A stretch of DNA of 64,000 bases from Embleya hyalina (GTDB taxonomy: Bacteria > Actinomycetota > Actinomycetes > Streptomycetales > Streptomycetaceae): positions 701,334 through 765,333 of the forward strand of contig NZ_BIFH01000014.1 of NCBI RefSeq assembly GCF_003967355.1, in the 5' to 3' direction. The position numbers and the translations under genes are program-made. The notes under the pieces were generated by a model. It was not told the origin of the DNA and did no database searches. It worked only from the letters and a program-made list of their open reading frames with translations. Below are positions 29,022-42,963 of this stretch, one piece after another (position 1 is the first letter of the stretch; the number at the start of each line of letters is the position of its first letter).

Positions 29022-29601
29022 GTCCTCAAGCGCCGGACGGGCTGGTGTGGCGGGTTCGGTGCCGGGGGCCGGGCTGCGCTCCGAGCCTGGTGCGGTTTCG
29101 GGGTCGGGCTGTGCGTTGCTTCGTCCTCAGGCGCCGGACGGGCTGGGTTGGGACCGGTTCGGGTTCCGGGCCGGGCTGCGCCCCGCCTTGTCCTCAAGCG
29201 CCGGACGGGCTGATTTGGTTTGGGTCGGGCTGTGCCGTTGCTTCGTCCTCGAGCGCCGGACGGGCTGGATGTGGGCCGGATCGCCTTCGCAGCCGGGCTG
29301 CGCCCCGCCTTGTCCTCGAGCGCCGGACGGGCTGGGTTGGGACCGGTTCGGCTTCCGGGCCGGGCTGCGCCCCGCCTTGTCCTCAAGCGCCGGACGGGCT
29401 GATTTGGGCTTGGTTCGGCCTTTGGGTCGGGCTGTGCGTTGCTTCGTCCTCGAGCGCCGGACGGGCTGGATGTGGGTCGGATCGCCTTCGCAGCCGGGCT
29501 GCGCCCCGCCTTGTCCTCGAGCGCCGGACGGGCTGGGTTGGGACTGGTTCGGGTTCCGGGTCGGGCTGCGCCCTGCCTGTTCTCAAGCGCCGGACGGGCT
29601 G
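29022..29601 (+). repeat. array of nine GCGCCGGACGGGCTG elements on a 67-bp period
   Basis: Nine copies of a 23-base element, core CAAGCGCCGGACGGGCTG or CGAGCGCCGGACGGGCTG, start at 29022, 29123, 29190, 29245, 29312, 29379, 29446, 29513 and 29579. From the second copy on the spacing is 67 bp, apart from one 55-bp unit with a 12-bp deletion and a last interval of 66. Spacers alternate between a GGGCTGTGCGTTGCTTC type and a GGGCTGCGCCCCGCCTT type. Three units form a higher-order block of about 201 bp that is duplicated almost exactly (29245-29445 and 29446-29641). Each core can form a small bulged hairpin (AGC-CC/GG-GCT). It fills the gap between the SDR and paralogue 2. Confidence 0.92.
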
Positions 29602-29647
29602 GTTTGGGCTTGGTTCGGCTTTTGGGTCGGGCTGTGCGTTGGCTTGG

Positions 29648-31516
29648 TCAGTGGTTGGGGTTGTCGGTGGGGAGGACGTTTTTTTGGAGGACGTCTACGC
29701 CGCAGACTTCCTTGGCGGCTGTTACCGGGTCGTTGGGGAAGCGGAATGAGGTGCGGTCCCAGGCGCCGGTGAAGTTCTTTTTGAAGCGGCTCCAGGTCAT
29801 GGGTTCTTGGACCGATTCCTGGAGTTCCTTGATTTTGCCGCTGTTGGTGTTGCCGCAGGTCAAGGCGTAGCGGGCGGCTTTGACGCGGATCGGGTCGATG
29901 CCCGGGGGGAGGACGGCGTCCGGGGAGGTGTACTGGGCGAACACCCAGGCGATGTCGATTTCCTTCTCGTGGCCCGGGCGGCCTCGGGTGGTGAGTTCCA
30001 CGTGGGCGGCCAGGGGGTAGGCCAGGCCGAGGATGTCGACGGAGATGCCGTTGAGCGGGGTGTTCGCGCCGTTCATGCCGAGGTTGGTCCATACCGTGGC
30101 GACCGGGGCGGGCAGCTTCGGGTCGAGGGCGGTGACGTAGAAGCCGTCGTACCAGGGGTAGACGATCACGTGCGTGTGGTCGGCGCGGGCGGCTTCGGCG
30201 GCGGCGGGGAAGCGCGGGTAGTTGGCCACGTAGGAGTAGGCGGTGACCGGGTTGGCGACCTTGAGCGCGCCGATGTAGAAGGCACGTTCGTCGGCGATGC
30301 CGCGCGGGCCGATGCCCTCGTAGGGCACCCGGAAGGCGGCCGCGCAGACCACGGCCCAGCCGATCAGCACGGTGGCGGCGGGTACCGCGAGCCGGTTCGC
30401 CGGGACCACGAGGATGGGCAGCAGCAGGGTGAACAGGCCGGGCAGCAACATCCGGGCGTGCATGAAGTCGCCGCCGACGCGGATCACGTAGAGCAGCATG
30501 ACCAGGCCGCACGCCACGGGCACGGCGAAGACGGTGATCCGGGCCCACGCGGTGCGGTCGATCGTGCGCGGGTCCAGCCGGGCGCGGGCGGGGTCGCGGC
30601 GTACGCGGAGCACCGCCTGGGCGAGTACGCAGGCGGCGAGTACGGCGAACGGGATCCACAGGTGGTACGGCCCGGTCAGGTCGCGGACGTAGTTCCAGCC
30701 CCGGGACCAGTCGCTCGCCGACGCCTCCTTGGTCACGGCGGGCAGCGGCAGCACGACGCCGTAGTAGCCCATCCGGAAGATCTCGTACAGCAGGGGGAGG
30801 GTGAACGCGGTGCCGAACAGGGCGAGGGCGCGGAGCGGGCGCGGGCGGCGGATCACGGCGAGCGCGATCAGGAACCCGAGGGTGGCGATGGCCAGGTCGG
30901 GGCGCACCGTCGGGCCCAGGCCCGCGACGAAGGCCAGCGTGTAGGCGACGCGGGCGCGCGGGTCGTGCGGGAGGCGGACCAGGAGCCACCAGCAGCCGGC
31001 GATCCACAACGTGGTCAGCCCGGTTTCCAGGCCGGAGGTGGCGAAGTCCCACACCGGCGGCAGCGCGAGCAGGGCGATCACGCCGAACGGCACCAGGAGG
31101 GGGAGGCGCGCGGTGCGTTCGTGCAGCCGACGGGTGGCCTGGAGCGCGAGGACGTACCCGGCGGTGGTGCACAGCAGCCCCAGATAGACCGCGAGGCGGC
31201 CGACGTCGCTCTGGGTGATCCAGGACGCGAGGACCAGGATCCACTGCCACAGCGTGCTCGTGGAGGACTCGGCGCGTTCGCCCACGTTGAACACGGGGCC
31301 GTTGCCGGCCAGGATCTGGCGCACGGTGCGGGTGAAGATCAGGCCGTCGTCGCTGATCCAGCGTCGGTGCCAGCCCAGGATCAGCACGATCAGGGCGGGC
31401 GTCAGCACCATCGCGAGGTTCCAGCGGGCCGTGCCGCGGGTGGACGGGCCGTCCTCGGGAGGATCGGCCTGTCGCCCGAAGCGCGAGCGCCCGGACAGCA
31501 CACTCACGAGGCTCAT
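29648..31516 (-). CDS. AftB-like GT-C membrane glycosyltransferase, paralogue 2
   Basis: A 622-residue protein, the same length as paralogue 1 and clearly its closest relative. The block WISDDGLIFTRTVRQILAGN carries the acidic pair D56 and D57. GERAESSTSTLWQWIL, EIFRMGYYGVVLPLPAVTKE and GGDFMHARMLLPGLF (near residue 349) follow, and the C-terminal FRFPNDPVTAAKEVCGVDVL matches paralogue 1 (FRFPNDPIAAARQICGVDVL). The family transfers arabinofuranose from a polyprenyl-phosphate donor on the outer membrane face. That activity is inferred. The coding DNA for the last 80 residues uses more T and includes a run of seven T (29682-29688), unlike most of the window. It starts 79 bp after the stop of paralogue 3 and is probably co-transcribed with it. 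Confidence 0.8.
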   Translation of the reverse strand: MSLVSVLSGRSRFGRQADPPEDGPSTRGTARWNLAMVLTPALIVLILGWHRRWISDDGLIFTRTVRQILAGNGPVFNVGERAESSTSTLWQWILVLASWITQSDVGRLAVYLGLLCTTAGYVLALQATRRLHERTARLPLLVPFGVIALLALPPVWDFATSGLETGLTTLWIAGCWWLLVRLPHDPRARVAYTLAFVAGLGPTVRPDLAIATLGFLIALAVIRRPRPLRALALFGTAFTLPLLYEIFRMGYYGVVLPLPAVTKEASASDWSRGWNYVRDLTGPYHLWIPFAVLAACVLAQAVLRVRRDPARARLDPRTIDRTAWARITVFAVPVACGLVMLLYVIRVGGDFMHARMLLPGLFTLLLPILVVPANRLAVPAATVLIGWAVVCAAAFRVPYEGIGPRGIADERAFYIGALKVANPVTAYSYVANYPRFPAAAEAARADHTHVIVYPWYDGFYVTALDPKLPAPVATVWTNLGMNGANTPLNGISVDILGLAYPLAAHVELTTRGRPGHEKEIDIAWVFAQYTSPDAVLPPGIDPIRVKAARYALTCGNTNSGKIKELQESVQEPMTWSRFKKNFTGAWDRTSFRFPNDPVTAAKEVCGVDVLQKNVLPTDNPNH

Positions 31517-31595
31517 GGTTCGTTGACTCCAGTCGGGGCGGGCGGGCCGACCACACCATAACCACTGATGATCGACTGCCGGACCGATGACGGGC

Positions 31596-33479
31596 TCAGG
31601 AGGGCGAGCAGAATTTCTTCTCGGCCTCGATCGGGTTGGCCGGGATCCGCAGCTTGGTTCGGTCCACGGCGCCGGTCAGGTTCTTCCAGAAGCGCGACGC
31701 GGACATCGGTTCGTCGACCGAGTCGACGAGTTCGGCGAGGTCGCCGCAGCGCAGCGCGGCCCGGGCGGCCCGGATGTCCTCCTGGGTGGCGGCGTCCGGC
31801 GGGACCAGCGCGTCGCCGGCCGGGTCGACGTAGAGCGCGACGTTCCAGGCGAACGGCAGCAGCTTCTTGTGGCCCGCGGCGGTGTGCCGGGTCTCGGTGA
31901 TGTGCGCGCCGACGGTGTTGGACAGGCCCCACACGTCGACCACGATTCCGCCGAGCGGGGTGATCGAGCCGCCGACGCCGAGTCGGCCGATGACCAGGCC
32001 CTTGTCGTGGTCGAGGTCGGTGCGCAGCGGCAGCGGCGGCACCTTGATGTAGTTGGGGTCCACGAAGAGAAGACGTTCGCCGGTGGCCTTTTCGTTGCGG
32101 AACGCCTCTTCTATCGTCGGCAGCGTCCGAATGTGCGCTTCCTCGGTGGTGGGGTTGTCGGTCCTGGTCCACGCGGCGTAGGTGTCGCGTTCGTTCCAGA
32201 CCTGGTTGCCGTTGCCGTCTGGGGCCGGCGTGGTGATCACGCCGGAGCGCAGCGTGGTGCCGCAGACCACCGCCCAGATCGCGACCAGCACGATCGCGGG
32301 GGTCACGAGCCGGTCCAGGGGGGCGAGCAGCAGCGGGAGCAGGACCAGGAGCAGCACGGGCAGCCACATGCGGCCGTGCATGAAGTCGCCGCCGACCTTG
32401 AGCACGTACACGGTCTGGCCCAGCGCGGCGACCAGAGGCGTGCCGACGACGATCCAGGTGCGCCGGTCGGCGGGGCGGCGCCGGGTGAGCGCCAGGGCGG
32501 CCGCGACCACGATGAGGATCATCGGGATCCACAGGTGGTACGGCTTCATGTAGTCGGTCAGGTAGTCCCAGCCGCGGCCCCACAACGATCCCGACGCCTC
32601 CTTGGTGAGGGCGGGCATCGGGAAGATGAGGCCGTAGTAGCCCATCCGGAAGATCTCGTAGGCGGCGGGCAGGAACCCGGCGCAGGCGAGCATCGCCAGG
32701 GCCTTGGGCCAGCGGGCGCGGATCAGCAGGAACTGGGCGGCGAGCAGGATCACCATGGTCAGGCCCAGGTCGGGGCGGACCAGGGGGCCCAGGCCGAACC
32801 AGAAGGACAGGGCGAGGGTGCGCCGGGTGGTGTGGGTGCCGACCGGGCGCAGCCAGGTGCCGATCAGCAGCCACCACGACAGGCCGATCCAGAACAGGAT
32901 CAGGCCGGTCTCCATGCCGGCGGTGGCGAAGTCCCACACGGAGGGGACGGCGATGAACACGAGCACGCCGGCGGGCAGCAGCAGCCGGGTGACCGCCAGG
33001 CCGCGGAAGAGCCGGCGGGTGCCGTCCAGGGACAACCACAGGCCGGCGACCGACAGGATCAGGCCGGTGTAGACGGCGGTGGGCGCGTAGTCGAACGGGG
33101 TGATGCCGCCGAGCAGCGCGAGCAGCCATTGCCACAGCGTGCTGGTGGAGGTCTCCACACGTTCGCCGGCGCTGTACACGGGGCCGTTGCCGGCCAGGAT
33201 CTCGCGGACCGCGCGGGTGAAGATGAGGCCGTCGTCGGTGATCCAGCGCTGGTGCCAGCCCATGATCGCGAAGATCAGTGTGGGCAGGCCCAGGGCGAGC
33301 AGGTCCGGCAGTGGGACGCGGGCGCGCCTGCGCTCGGCGGTGGGCCGGGTCGGCGCGGCGGCGGTGTCCGCGGTGCCCGCCTCGGGAGCCGATGGGGGCT
33401 CGCCGGTCGGGGACTGTAGGTCCGGGTCGGCGACGCGTGCGGCGTCGGCGGGCCCGGAGGTGCCGGGGGGAGGGGTCAC
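31596..33479 (-). CDS. AftB-like GT-C membrane glycosyltransferase, paralogue 3
   Basis: A 627-residue member, the first gene of the leftward group and the most divergent of the three. An Ala/Pro-rich cytoplasmic N-terminus of about 55 residues precedes the first helix. WITDDGLIFTRAVREILAGN holds D82 and D83. GERVETSTSTLWQWLL, EIFRMGYYGLIFPMPALTKE and GGDFMHGRMWLPVLL (near residue 361) follow, the last closest to the AftB form GGDFMHGR. A soluble C-terminal domain (residues 440-627) ends with VDRTKLRIPANPIEAEKKFC. Start is GTG 33479, with GAGA five bases upstream. The donor is presumably a polyprenyl-phospho-pentose; the acceptor is unknown. Confidence 0.8.
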   Translation of the reverse strand: MTPPPGTSGPADAARVADPDLQSPTGEPPSAPEAGTADTAAAPTRPTAERRRARVPLPDLLALGLPTLIFAIMGWHQRWITDDGLIFTRAVREILAGNGPVYSAGERVETSTSTLWQWLLALLGGITPFDYAPTAVYTGLILSVAGLWLSLDGTRRLFRGLAVTRLLLPAGVLVFIAVPSVWDFATAGMETGLILFWIGLSWWLLIGTWLRPVGTHTTRRTLALSFWFGLGPLVRPDLGLTMVILLAAQFLLIRARWPKALAMLACAGFLPAAYEIFRMGYYGLIFPMPALTKEASGSLWGRGWDYLTDYMKPYHLWIPMILIVVAAALALTRRRPADRRTWIVVGTPLVAALGQTVYVLKVGGDFMHGRMWLPVLLLVLLPLLLAPLDRLVTPAIVLVAIWAVVCGTTLRSGVITTPAPDGNGNQVWNERDTYAAWTRTDNPTTEEAHIRTLPTIEEAFRNEKATGERLLFVDPNYIKVPPLPLRTDLDHDKGLVIGRLGVGGSITPLGGIVVDVWGLSNTVGAHITETRHTAAGHKKLLPFAWNVALYVDPAGDALVPPDAATQEDIRAARAALRCGDLAELVDSVDEPMSASRFWKNLTGAVDRTKLRIPANPIEAEKKFCSPS

Positions 33480-33690
33480 GTGGTCTCGTTCGTTTCCTGG
33501 GCGGGGGCGCCCGCCGTCTGCTGCACGTCGCTGCCGTCCCGCCGGCCGTCGACCGCCCGCCGGGGGCGCGTATCCGAAGTCCGCTGATCCTAACGCACCT
33601 GCATGCGCCCTATTGGGTGACCCGGGGGTGGGGAAGGCTTGCCCGGGGCGGCCTCGGGGCGGCCTCGGGGCGGGCGGTCACCCAACGTAC

Positions 33691-35919
<2,229 letters not shown>

Positions 35920-35923
<4 letters not shown>

Positions 35924-36933
35924 CCGGTACCGACAGCCAGACGAGGGGGAGCGGGATGCGGACGGAACCGGCCGACAAACAGGGGCGCAACAACGCGGCA
36001 CTGGCCAAGGCGCACACGCTGATCGAGGCGTTGCCGTGGTTGGAGCGCTTCTACGGCAAGACCGTGGTGATCAAGTTCGGCGGCAACGCCATGGTCGACG
36101 ACGCGCTCAAGCAGGCGTTCGCCCAGGACCTGGTGTTCCTGCGGTTCGCCGGGCTGCGCCCGGTGATCGTGCACGGCGGCGGCCCGCAGATCAGCGCGCA
36201 GCTCGACCGGCTCGGCATCGAGTCCTCGTTCGCGGGCGGCCTTCGGGTGACCACGCCCGAGGCGATGGACGTGGTGCGCATGGTCCTCGCCGGCCAGGTG
36301 CAGCGCGAGATCGTCGGCCTGATCAACCGGCACGGGCCGTTCGCCATCGGGATGACCGGCGAGGACGCGCACACGATGACCGCGGAGAAGCGGCTCGCGG
36401 TCGTGGACGGCGAGTCGGTCGACATCGGCCTGGTCGGCGACATCGTCGAGGTCGACCCCGGCGCGATCCGGGCGCTGCTCGACGACAACCGGATACCGGT
36501 GATCTCCTCGATCGCGCGCGGTGCCGACGGGCACGTCTACAACGTCAACGCCGACACCGCGGCCTCGGCGCTCGCGGTGGCGCTCGGCGCGGAGAAGCTG
36601 GTCGTGCTCACCGACGTCGAGGGGCTGTACGCCGACTGGCCGGTCAGCGACGAGGTGATATCGCGCCTGGACGCCGACGAGTTGGCCGCGCTGATGCCGA
36701 ACCTGTCCACCGGCATGCTGCCCAAGATGGAGGCGTGCCTGCGGGCCGTGCAGGCCGGGGTGCCGGCCGCACACGTGCTCGACGGGCGCGTCGCGCACTC
36801 GCTGCTCCTCGAGGTGTTCACCGACGAGGGGATCGGGACCATGGTGGTGCCCGCCCGGGACAAGCCCGCCGCGGTCGCGGCCGACATCGACCACGCGAAC
36901 ATCGACCACGAAGACTCCGAGGGGGCGGCGTGA
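35920..36933 (+). CDS. argB: acetylglutamate kinase
   Basis: A 337-residue amino-acid kinase that phosphorylates N-acetylglutamate. [19 protein letters not shown] is the phosphate-binding start, followed by [20 protein letters not shown] and the nucleotide segment [14 protein letters not shown]. The N-terminal helix ([21 protein letters not shown]) is the type linked to arginine feedback inhibition. Start choice is open. ATG 35920 couples to argJ, while ATG 35956 has a better ribosome-binding site (GAGGGGGAG) and would give 325 residues. The C-terminal 30 residues are acidic and unusual for the family. It overlaps argD by four bases (GTGA). Confidence 0.96.
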
Positions 36934-38147
36934 CCATCACCGAGAGCGGTGCCGCCGGTGCGCTGACGCAGCGGTGGAACCAGGCGCTGATGCACAACTA
37001 CGGCACACCCGCGATCGAGCTGACCAGCGGCTCGGGCGCGCGCGTCGTGGACGGCGCGGGCAACACCTACGTCGACTTCCTCGGCGGCATCGCGGTCAAC
37101 GCGCTCGGCCACGCGCACCCGGCGATCGCCGCCGCGGTGAGCGCGCAGCTGGGCCGGCTGGGCCACGTGTCCAACCTCTACATCGCCGAACCGCCCGTGG
37201 CACTCGCCGAGCGGCTGCTCGGTCTGTTCGGCCGCCCCGGCCGGGTCTACTTCGGCAACTCGGGCGCCGAGGCCAACGAGGCCGCGTTCAAGATCGCCCG
37301 GCGCACCGGCCGGCCGCAGGTCATCGCCGCCGAGGGCGGCTTCCACGGCCGCACCATGGGCGCGCTGGCGATGACCGGCCAGCCCGCCAAGCGCGAGCCG
37401 TTCGCCCCGCTGCCCGGCGGCGTCGACTTCGTGCCCTACGGCGACGTCGACGCGCTGCGCGCCGCCGTCGGTCCGCAGACCGCCGCGGTGATCCTGGAGC
37501 CCATCCAGGGCGAGAGCGGCGTGGTCATGCCCGGCGAGGGCTACCTGGCCGCGGCCCGGGAGATCACCGCCGCGCACGGCGCGCTGCTGATCCTGGACGA
37601 GATCCAGACCGGCATAGCCCGCACCGGCGCCTGGTTCGCCCACCAGCCGCTCGGCATCGAGCCCGACGTGGTGACGCTGGCCAAGGGCCTGGGCGGCGGG
37701 CTGCCGATCGGCGCCTGTGTCGCCTTCGGATCCGCGGCCGAGTTGTTCCAGCCGGGCCAGCACGGCACCACGTTCGGCGGCAACCCGATCTGCTGCGCCG
37801 CGGCGCTCGCGGTGCTCGACACGATCGAGAACGACGACCTGTGCACCCGTTCGGCGCAACTCGGCGAACGACTGCGGGCGGGAATCGACAAGATCGCCCA
37901 TCCGCTCGTCGACGAAGTGAGCGGAGCGGGCCTGTTGATCGGTATCGTGCTCACCGCACCGGTGGCGCAGGCCGTGCAACGGGCGGCGCAGGACGCGGGT
38001 TTCCTCGTCAACGCCGCCGTGCCCACCCGGGTCCGGCTCGCCCCGCCGCTCGTCGTCGACGACGCGGACGTGGACGCGCTGCTCGGGGCGCTGCCCGCAA
38101 TCCTGGACGCCGGCCTCGCCGCCGTACCCGCCGGAGGAACTTCGTGA
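36930..38147 (+). CDS. argD: acetylornithine aminotransferase
   Basis: A 405-residue class III PLP aminotransferase that converts N-acetylglutamate semialdehyde to N-acetylornithine. [18 protein letters not shown] opens the fold, [17 protein letters not shown] binds the cofactor phosphate, [15 protein letters not shown] carries the PLP-ring aspartate, and the Schiff-base lysine is in [15 protein letters not shown] near residue 251. [16 protein letters not shown] follows. It overlaps argB by four bases. A 45-bp gap separates it from argR. Confidence 0.96.
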   Translation: MTITESGAAGALTQRWNQALMHNYGTPAIELTSGSGARVVDGAGNTYVDFLGGIAVNALGHAHPAIAAAVSAQLGRLGHVSNLYIAEPPVALAERLLGLFGRPGRVYFGNSGAEANEAAFKIARRTGRPQVIAAEGGFHGRTMGALAMTGQPAKREPFAPLPGGVDFVPYGDVDALRAAVGPQTAAVILEPIQGESGVVMPGEGYLAAAREITAAHGALLILDEIQTGIARTGAWFAHQPLGIEPDVVTLAKGLGGGLPIGACVAFGSAAELFQPGQHGTTFGGNPICCAAALAVLDTIENDDLCTRSAQLGERLRAGIDKIAHPLVDEVSGAGLLIGIVLTAPVAQAVQRAAQDAGFLVNAAVPTRVRLAPPLVVDDADVDALLGALPAILDAGLAAVPAGGTS

Positions 38148-38192
38148 ACACCGTCCGACGACGACGCGTGCGGCGCTAGGCGGGGTCGGCCC

Positions 38193-38756
38193 ATGACCAG
38201 CGAGCCCGGCGGCAGCGAGCCCGGCACCGACGCGACCCCGGTCGAGGGCGTATACGCGGTGCCCAGCACCCGGATCGCCCGCCACCGGCGGATCGTCGAC
38301 ATCCTGACCCGACACCCGGTCCGGTCGCAGAACCAACTCGCCCGGCTGCTCGCCGAGGACGGCCTCGCCGTCACCCAGGCCACGCTGTCCCGGGACCTCG
38401 ACGAACTCGGCGCGGTGAAGATCCGCGACGCGGAGGGATCGCTGATCTACGCCGTGCCGGCGGAGGGCGGCGATCGCACCCCCCGGGCGCCGCTGGAGGA
38501 GTCCGCGGTCGAGGGGCGGCTGTCCCGGCTGGCCGGGGAACTGCTGGTGTCGGCCGAGGCGTCGGGCAACCTCGTGGTGGTGCGCACACCGCCCGGGGCG
38601 GCCCAGTTCCTGGCCTCCGCGATGGACCACGCCGAGTCCCGGTTGATCCTGGGCACCATCGCCGGCGACGACACCATCCTGATGGTCTCGCGCGACCCGG
38701 AGGGCGGCGCGGCGCTCGCCGCGTACCTCCTGGCGCTCGCCGAGCACAAGGGATAG
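38193..38756 (+). CDS. argR: arginine repressor ArgR
   Basis: A 187-residue ArgR/AhrC protein. The winged-helix N-terminal domain ([20 protein letters not shown], then [18 protein letters not shown]) binds ARG boxes. The C-terminal hexamerisation and arginine-binding domain ends with the signature [17 protein letters not shown] disordered leader of about 28 residues ([14 protein letters not shown]) precedes the DNA-binding part, longer than in E. coli. It is the last gene of argCJBDR, so it is probably under its own control through the argC promoter. Confidence 0.95.
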   Translation: MTSEPGGSEPGTDATPVEGVYAVPSTRIARHRRIVDILTRHPVRSQNQLARLLAEDGLAVTQATLSRDLDELGAVKIRDAEGSLIYAVPAEGGDRTPRAPLEESAVEGRLSRLAGELLVSAEASGNLVVVRTPPGAAQFLASAMDHAESRLILGTIAGDDTILMVSRDPEGGAALAAYLLALAEHKG

Positions 38757-38855
38757 GCGGGCCGGCCCGGCCGCAACCACCCACTTCCGCACACCGCCAG
38801 AGCGCTCGGCTCGGGCCGAACCCCGCACCACATCTGCCGAACCGCTCATTCGTAA

Positions 38856-41480
<2,625 letters not shown>

Positions 41481-41509
41481 CGCCGTACGGCACCGGGATC
41501 GACCTGAGA

Positions 41510-41551
41510 CGATGGGCCCGCAACCTCCGGGGGGAGGTGGCGGGCCCATCG
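41510..41551 (+). terminator. argH terminator hairpin
   Basis: CGATGGGCCCG (41510-41520) pairs with CGGGCCCATCG (41541-41551). Inside, ACCTCC (41523-41528) pairs with GGAGGT (41533-41538) around a GGGG loop. The structure begins 30 bases after the stop codon and has no U tract. Confidence 0.8.
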
Positions 41552-41718
41552 TCGTGTCCGCATGCCGTGAGACGTCCGGTTCGGGGTGATTGCACGAGTG
41601 TGAGCGTAAGTTGCGGTTCCATTCCCAATTGTGAAATCGCGGTTACCAAAAGCGACCATTCGTGTTCGCTCCGTTGATTCCGTATTAGGGTCGGCTCGGA
41701 TCGAGGGGAGGGATCGGC

Positions 41719-42963
41719 ATGCTCGATCACCTGCGTCGAATACGTTCCCAGGGGGAGAAGTCCGCCGCCGTGCTCGCGGATCTGCCGGTCGGCGCGCTGC
41801 TGCGCGGTGTCCCCTCCTCGGTGGGCTTCGGGGTGCGCTCCTATGTGCGGTCGCTGCGCGCCGAGCGGCGCCGATATCCCGAGATACCCACCGTGTTCCC
41901 CACCCCGGGACTGGTCTCCGCGGCCTTCCTGGACGAACTCGTGGTGGCCGTCCTGGCCGGCGGCCGACTGTCCCCGGACCCCGAGGACGCCCAACGGATC
42001 CGGACCGAGATCGCCGACGCGGTGGCCAAGTTCCGCGCCGAGGGCTACCTCGACGATCCGACCCGGTTCCACCCCGAACCGCCCGCCCCGGAGGACCCGG
42101 TGCTCCGGGACCGGCTCTACGGCACCATCGGCTACGAGCAACTGACCTTCGAGAGCGGGTACATGCCCCGGGCCGGGGTGCCGGGGGCCACCCGGTGGCA
42201 GGGCGCGGGCGCCAATCAGCGGGTCTGGGCGTACGTACTGCGCCACCCCGGCGCACCGCGGCCGTGGCTGGTGAACCTGCACGGATTCGGCATGGGCCGA
42301 CCCGGCGACCTGGCCACGTTCCGCTCGCCGCGGCTGCACCGCGAACTCGGCGTCAACGTGATCCACCCGGTGCTGCCCATGCACGGGCCGCGCAAGAGCA
42401 CGCGCACCCACGACGGCACGTTCATCTCGTTCGACTACCTCGGCAACGTGCACGGCCTGGGACAGGCCGTGTGGGACGTGCGCCGCTGCCTGGACTGGGT
42501 GCGCGGGCAGGGCGACGCCGACACCCCCGTCGCCGTGCACGGGCTCTCGCTGGGCGGCTACGTCGCCGCCCTGGTCGCGGGCCTGGAGGACCTGGACTGC
42601 GTGGTCGTCGGCGTGCCCTCGGTCGACATGGCGTGGGTGATGTCGCACCACGTACCCGGCGACATCGAGCGCGAGGTGCGCGCGGCGGGGTTGCTCGGCG
42701 CCGACGCCGAGACGGTCCATCGTGTGGTCTCGCCGCTGGCGGTGACCCCCCGCGTGCCGCTGGAGCGGCGCTTCGTCTACGCCGGCCTGGCCGATCGGAT
42801 GGCCACGCCACAGCAGGCGTACCGGCTCTGGAAGCACTGGGAGGAACCATCCGTCTGCTGGTACCGCGGCTCGCACATCGGAGCCGTGTGGAACCGGCGG
42901 GCGCACCGCTTCATCGAGGATGCCCTGACCTCGTCGGGCATCGGGAGGAGGAATACCTGGTGA
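41719..42963 (+). CDS. alpha/beta hydrolase
   Basis: A 414-residue hydrolase. The nucleophile elbow is HGLSLGGYVAALVAG near residue 275. PWLVNLHGFGMGRPGD, near residue 185, provides the oxyanion strand and loop. A late SHIGAVWNRRAHRFI is the likely catalytic-histidine region, and YAGLADRMATPQQ the acid loop. The N-terminal 150 residues are an extra domain rich in helices. No signal peptide is visible. It heads a three-gene operon with an acyltransferase and an SDR that overlap one another by four bases, so an ester or lipid substrate is plausible. GGGAGGGA precedes the ATG. A TAGGGT -10-like box occurs at 41686-41691. Confidence 0.8.
   Translation: MLDHLRRIRSQGEKSAAVLADLPVGALLRGVPSSVGFGVRSYVRSLRAERRRYPEIPTVFPTPGLVSAAFLDELVVAVLAGGRLSPDPEDAQRIRTEIADAVAKFRAEGYLDDPTRFHPEPPAPEDPVLRDRLYGTIGYEQLTFESGYMPRAGVPGATRWQGAGANQRVWAYVLRHPGAPRPWLVNLHGFGMGRPGDLATFRSPRLHRELGVNVIHPVLPMHGPRKSTRTHDGTFISFDYLGNVHGLGQAVWDVRRCLDWVRGQGDADTPVAVHGLSLGGYVAALVAGLEDLDCVVVGVPSVDMAWVMSHHVPGDIEREVRAAGLLGADAETVHRVVSPLAVTPRVPLERRFVYAGLADRMATPQQAYRLWKHWEEPSVCWYRGSHIGAVWNRRAHRFIEDALTSSGIGRRNTW

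Noticed and set aside
29022..29601. CRISPR array
   Set aside because: Repeats are regular, but the spacers are themselves repeated and no cas genes are near.
29006..29772. Overlapping repeat-encoded open frames (SSAGRAG-type peptides)
   Set aside because: Several frames stay open at once because the 67-bp unit contains no stops. There is no ribosome-binding site or family match, and the unit is plainly a DNA repeat.
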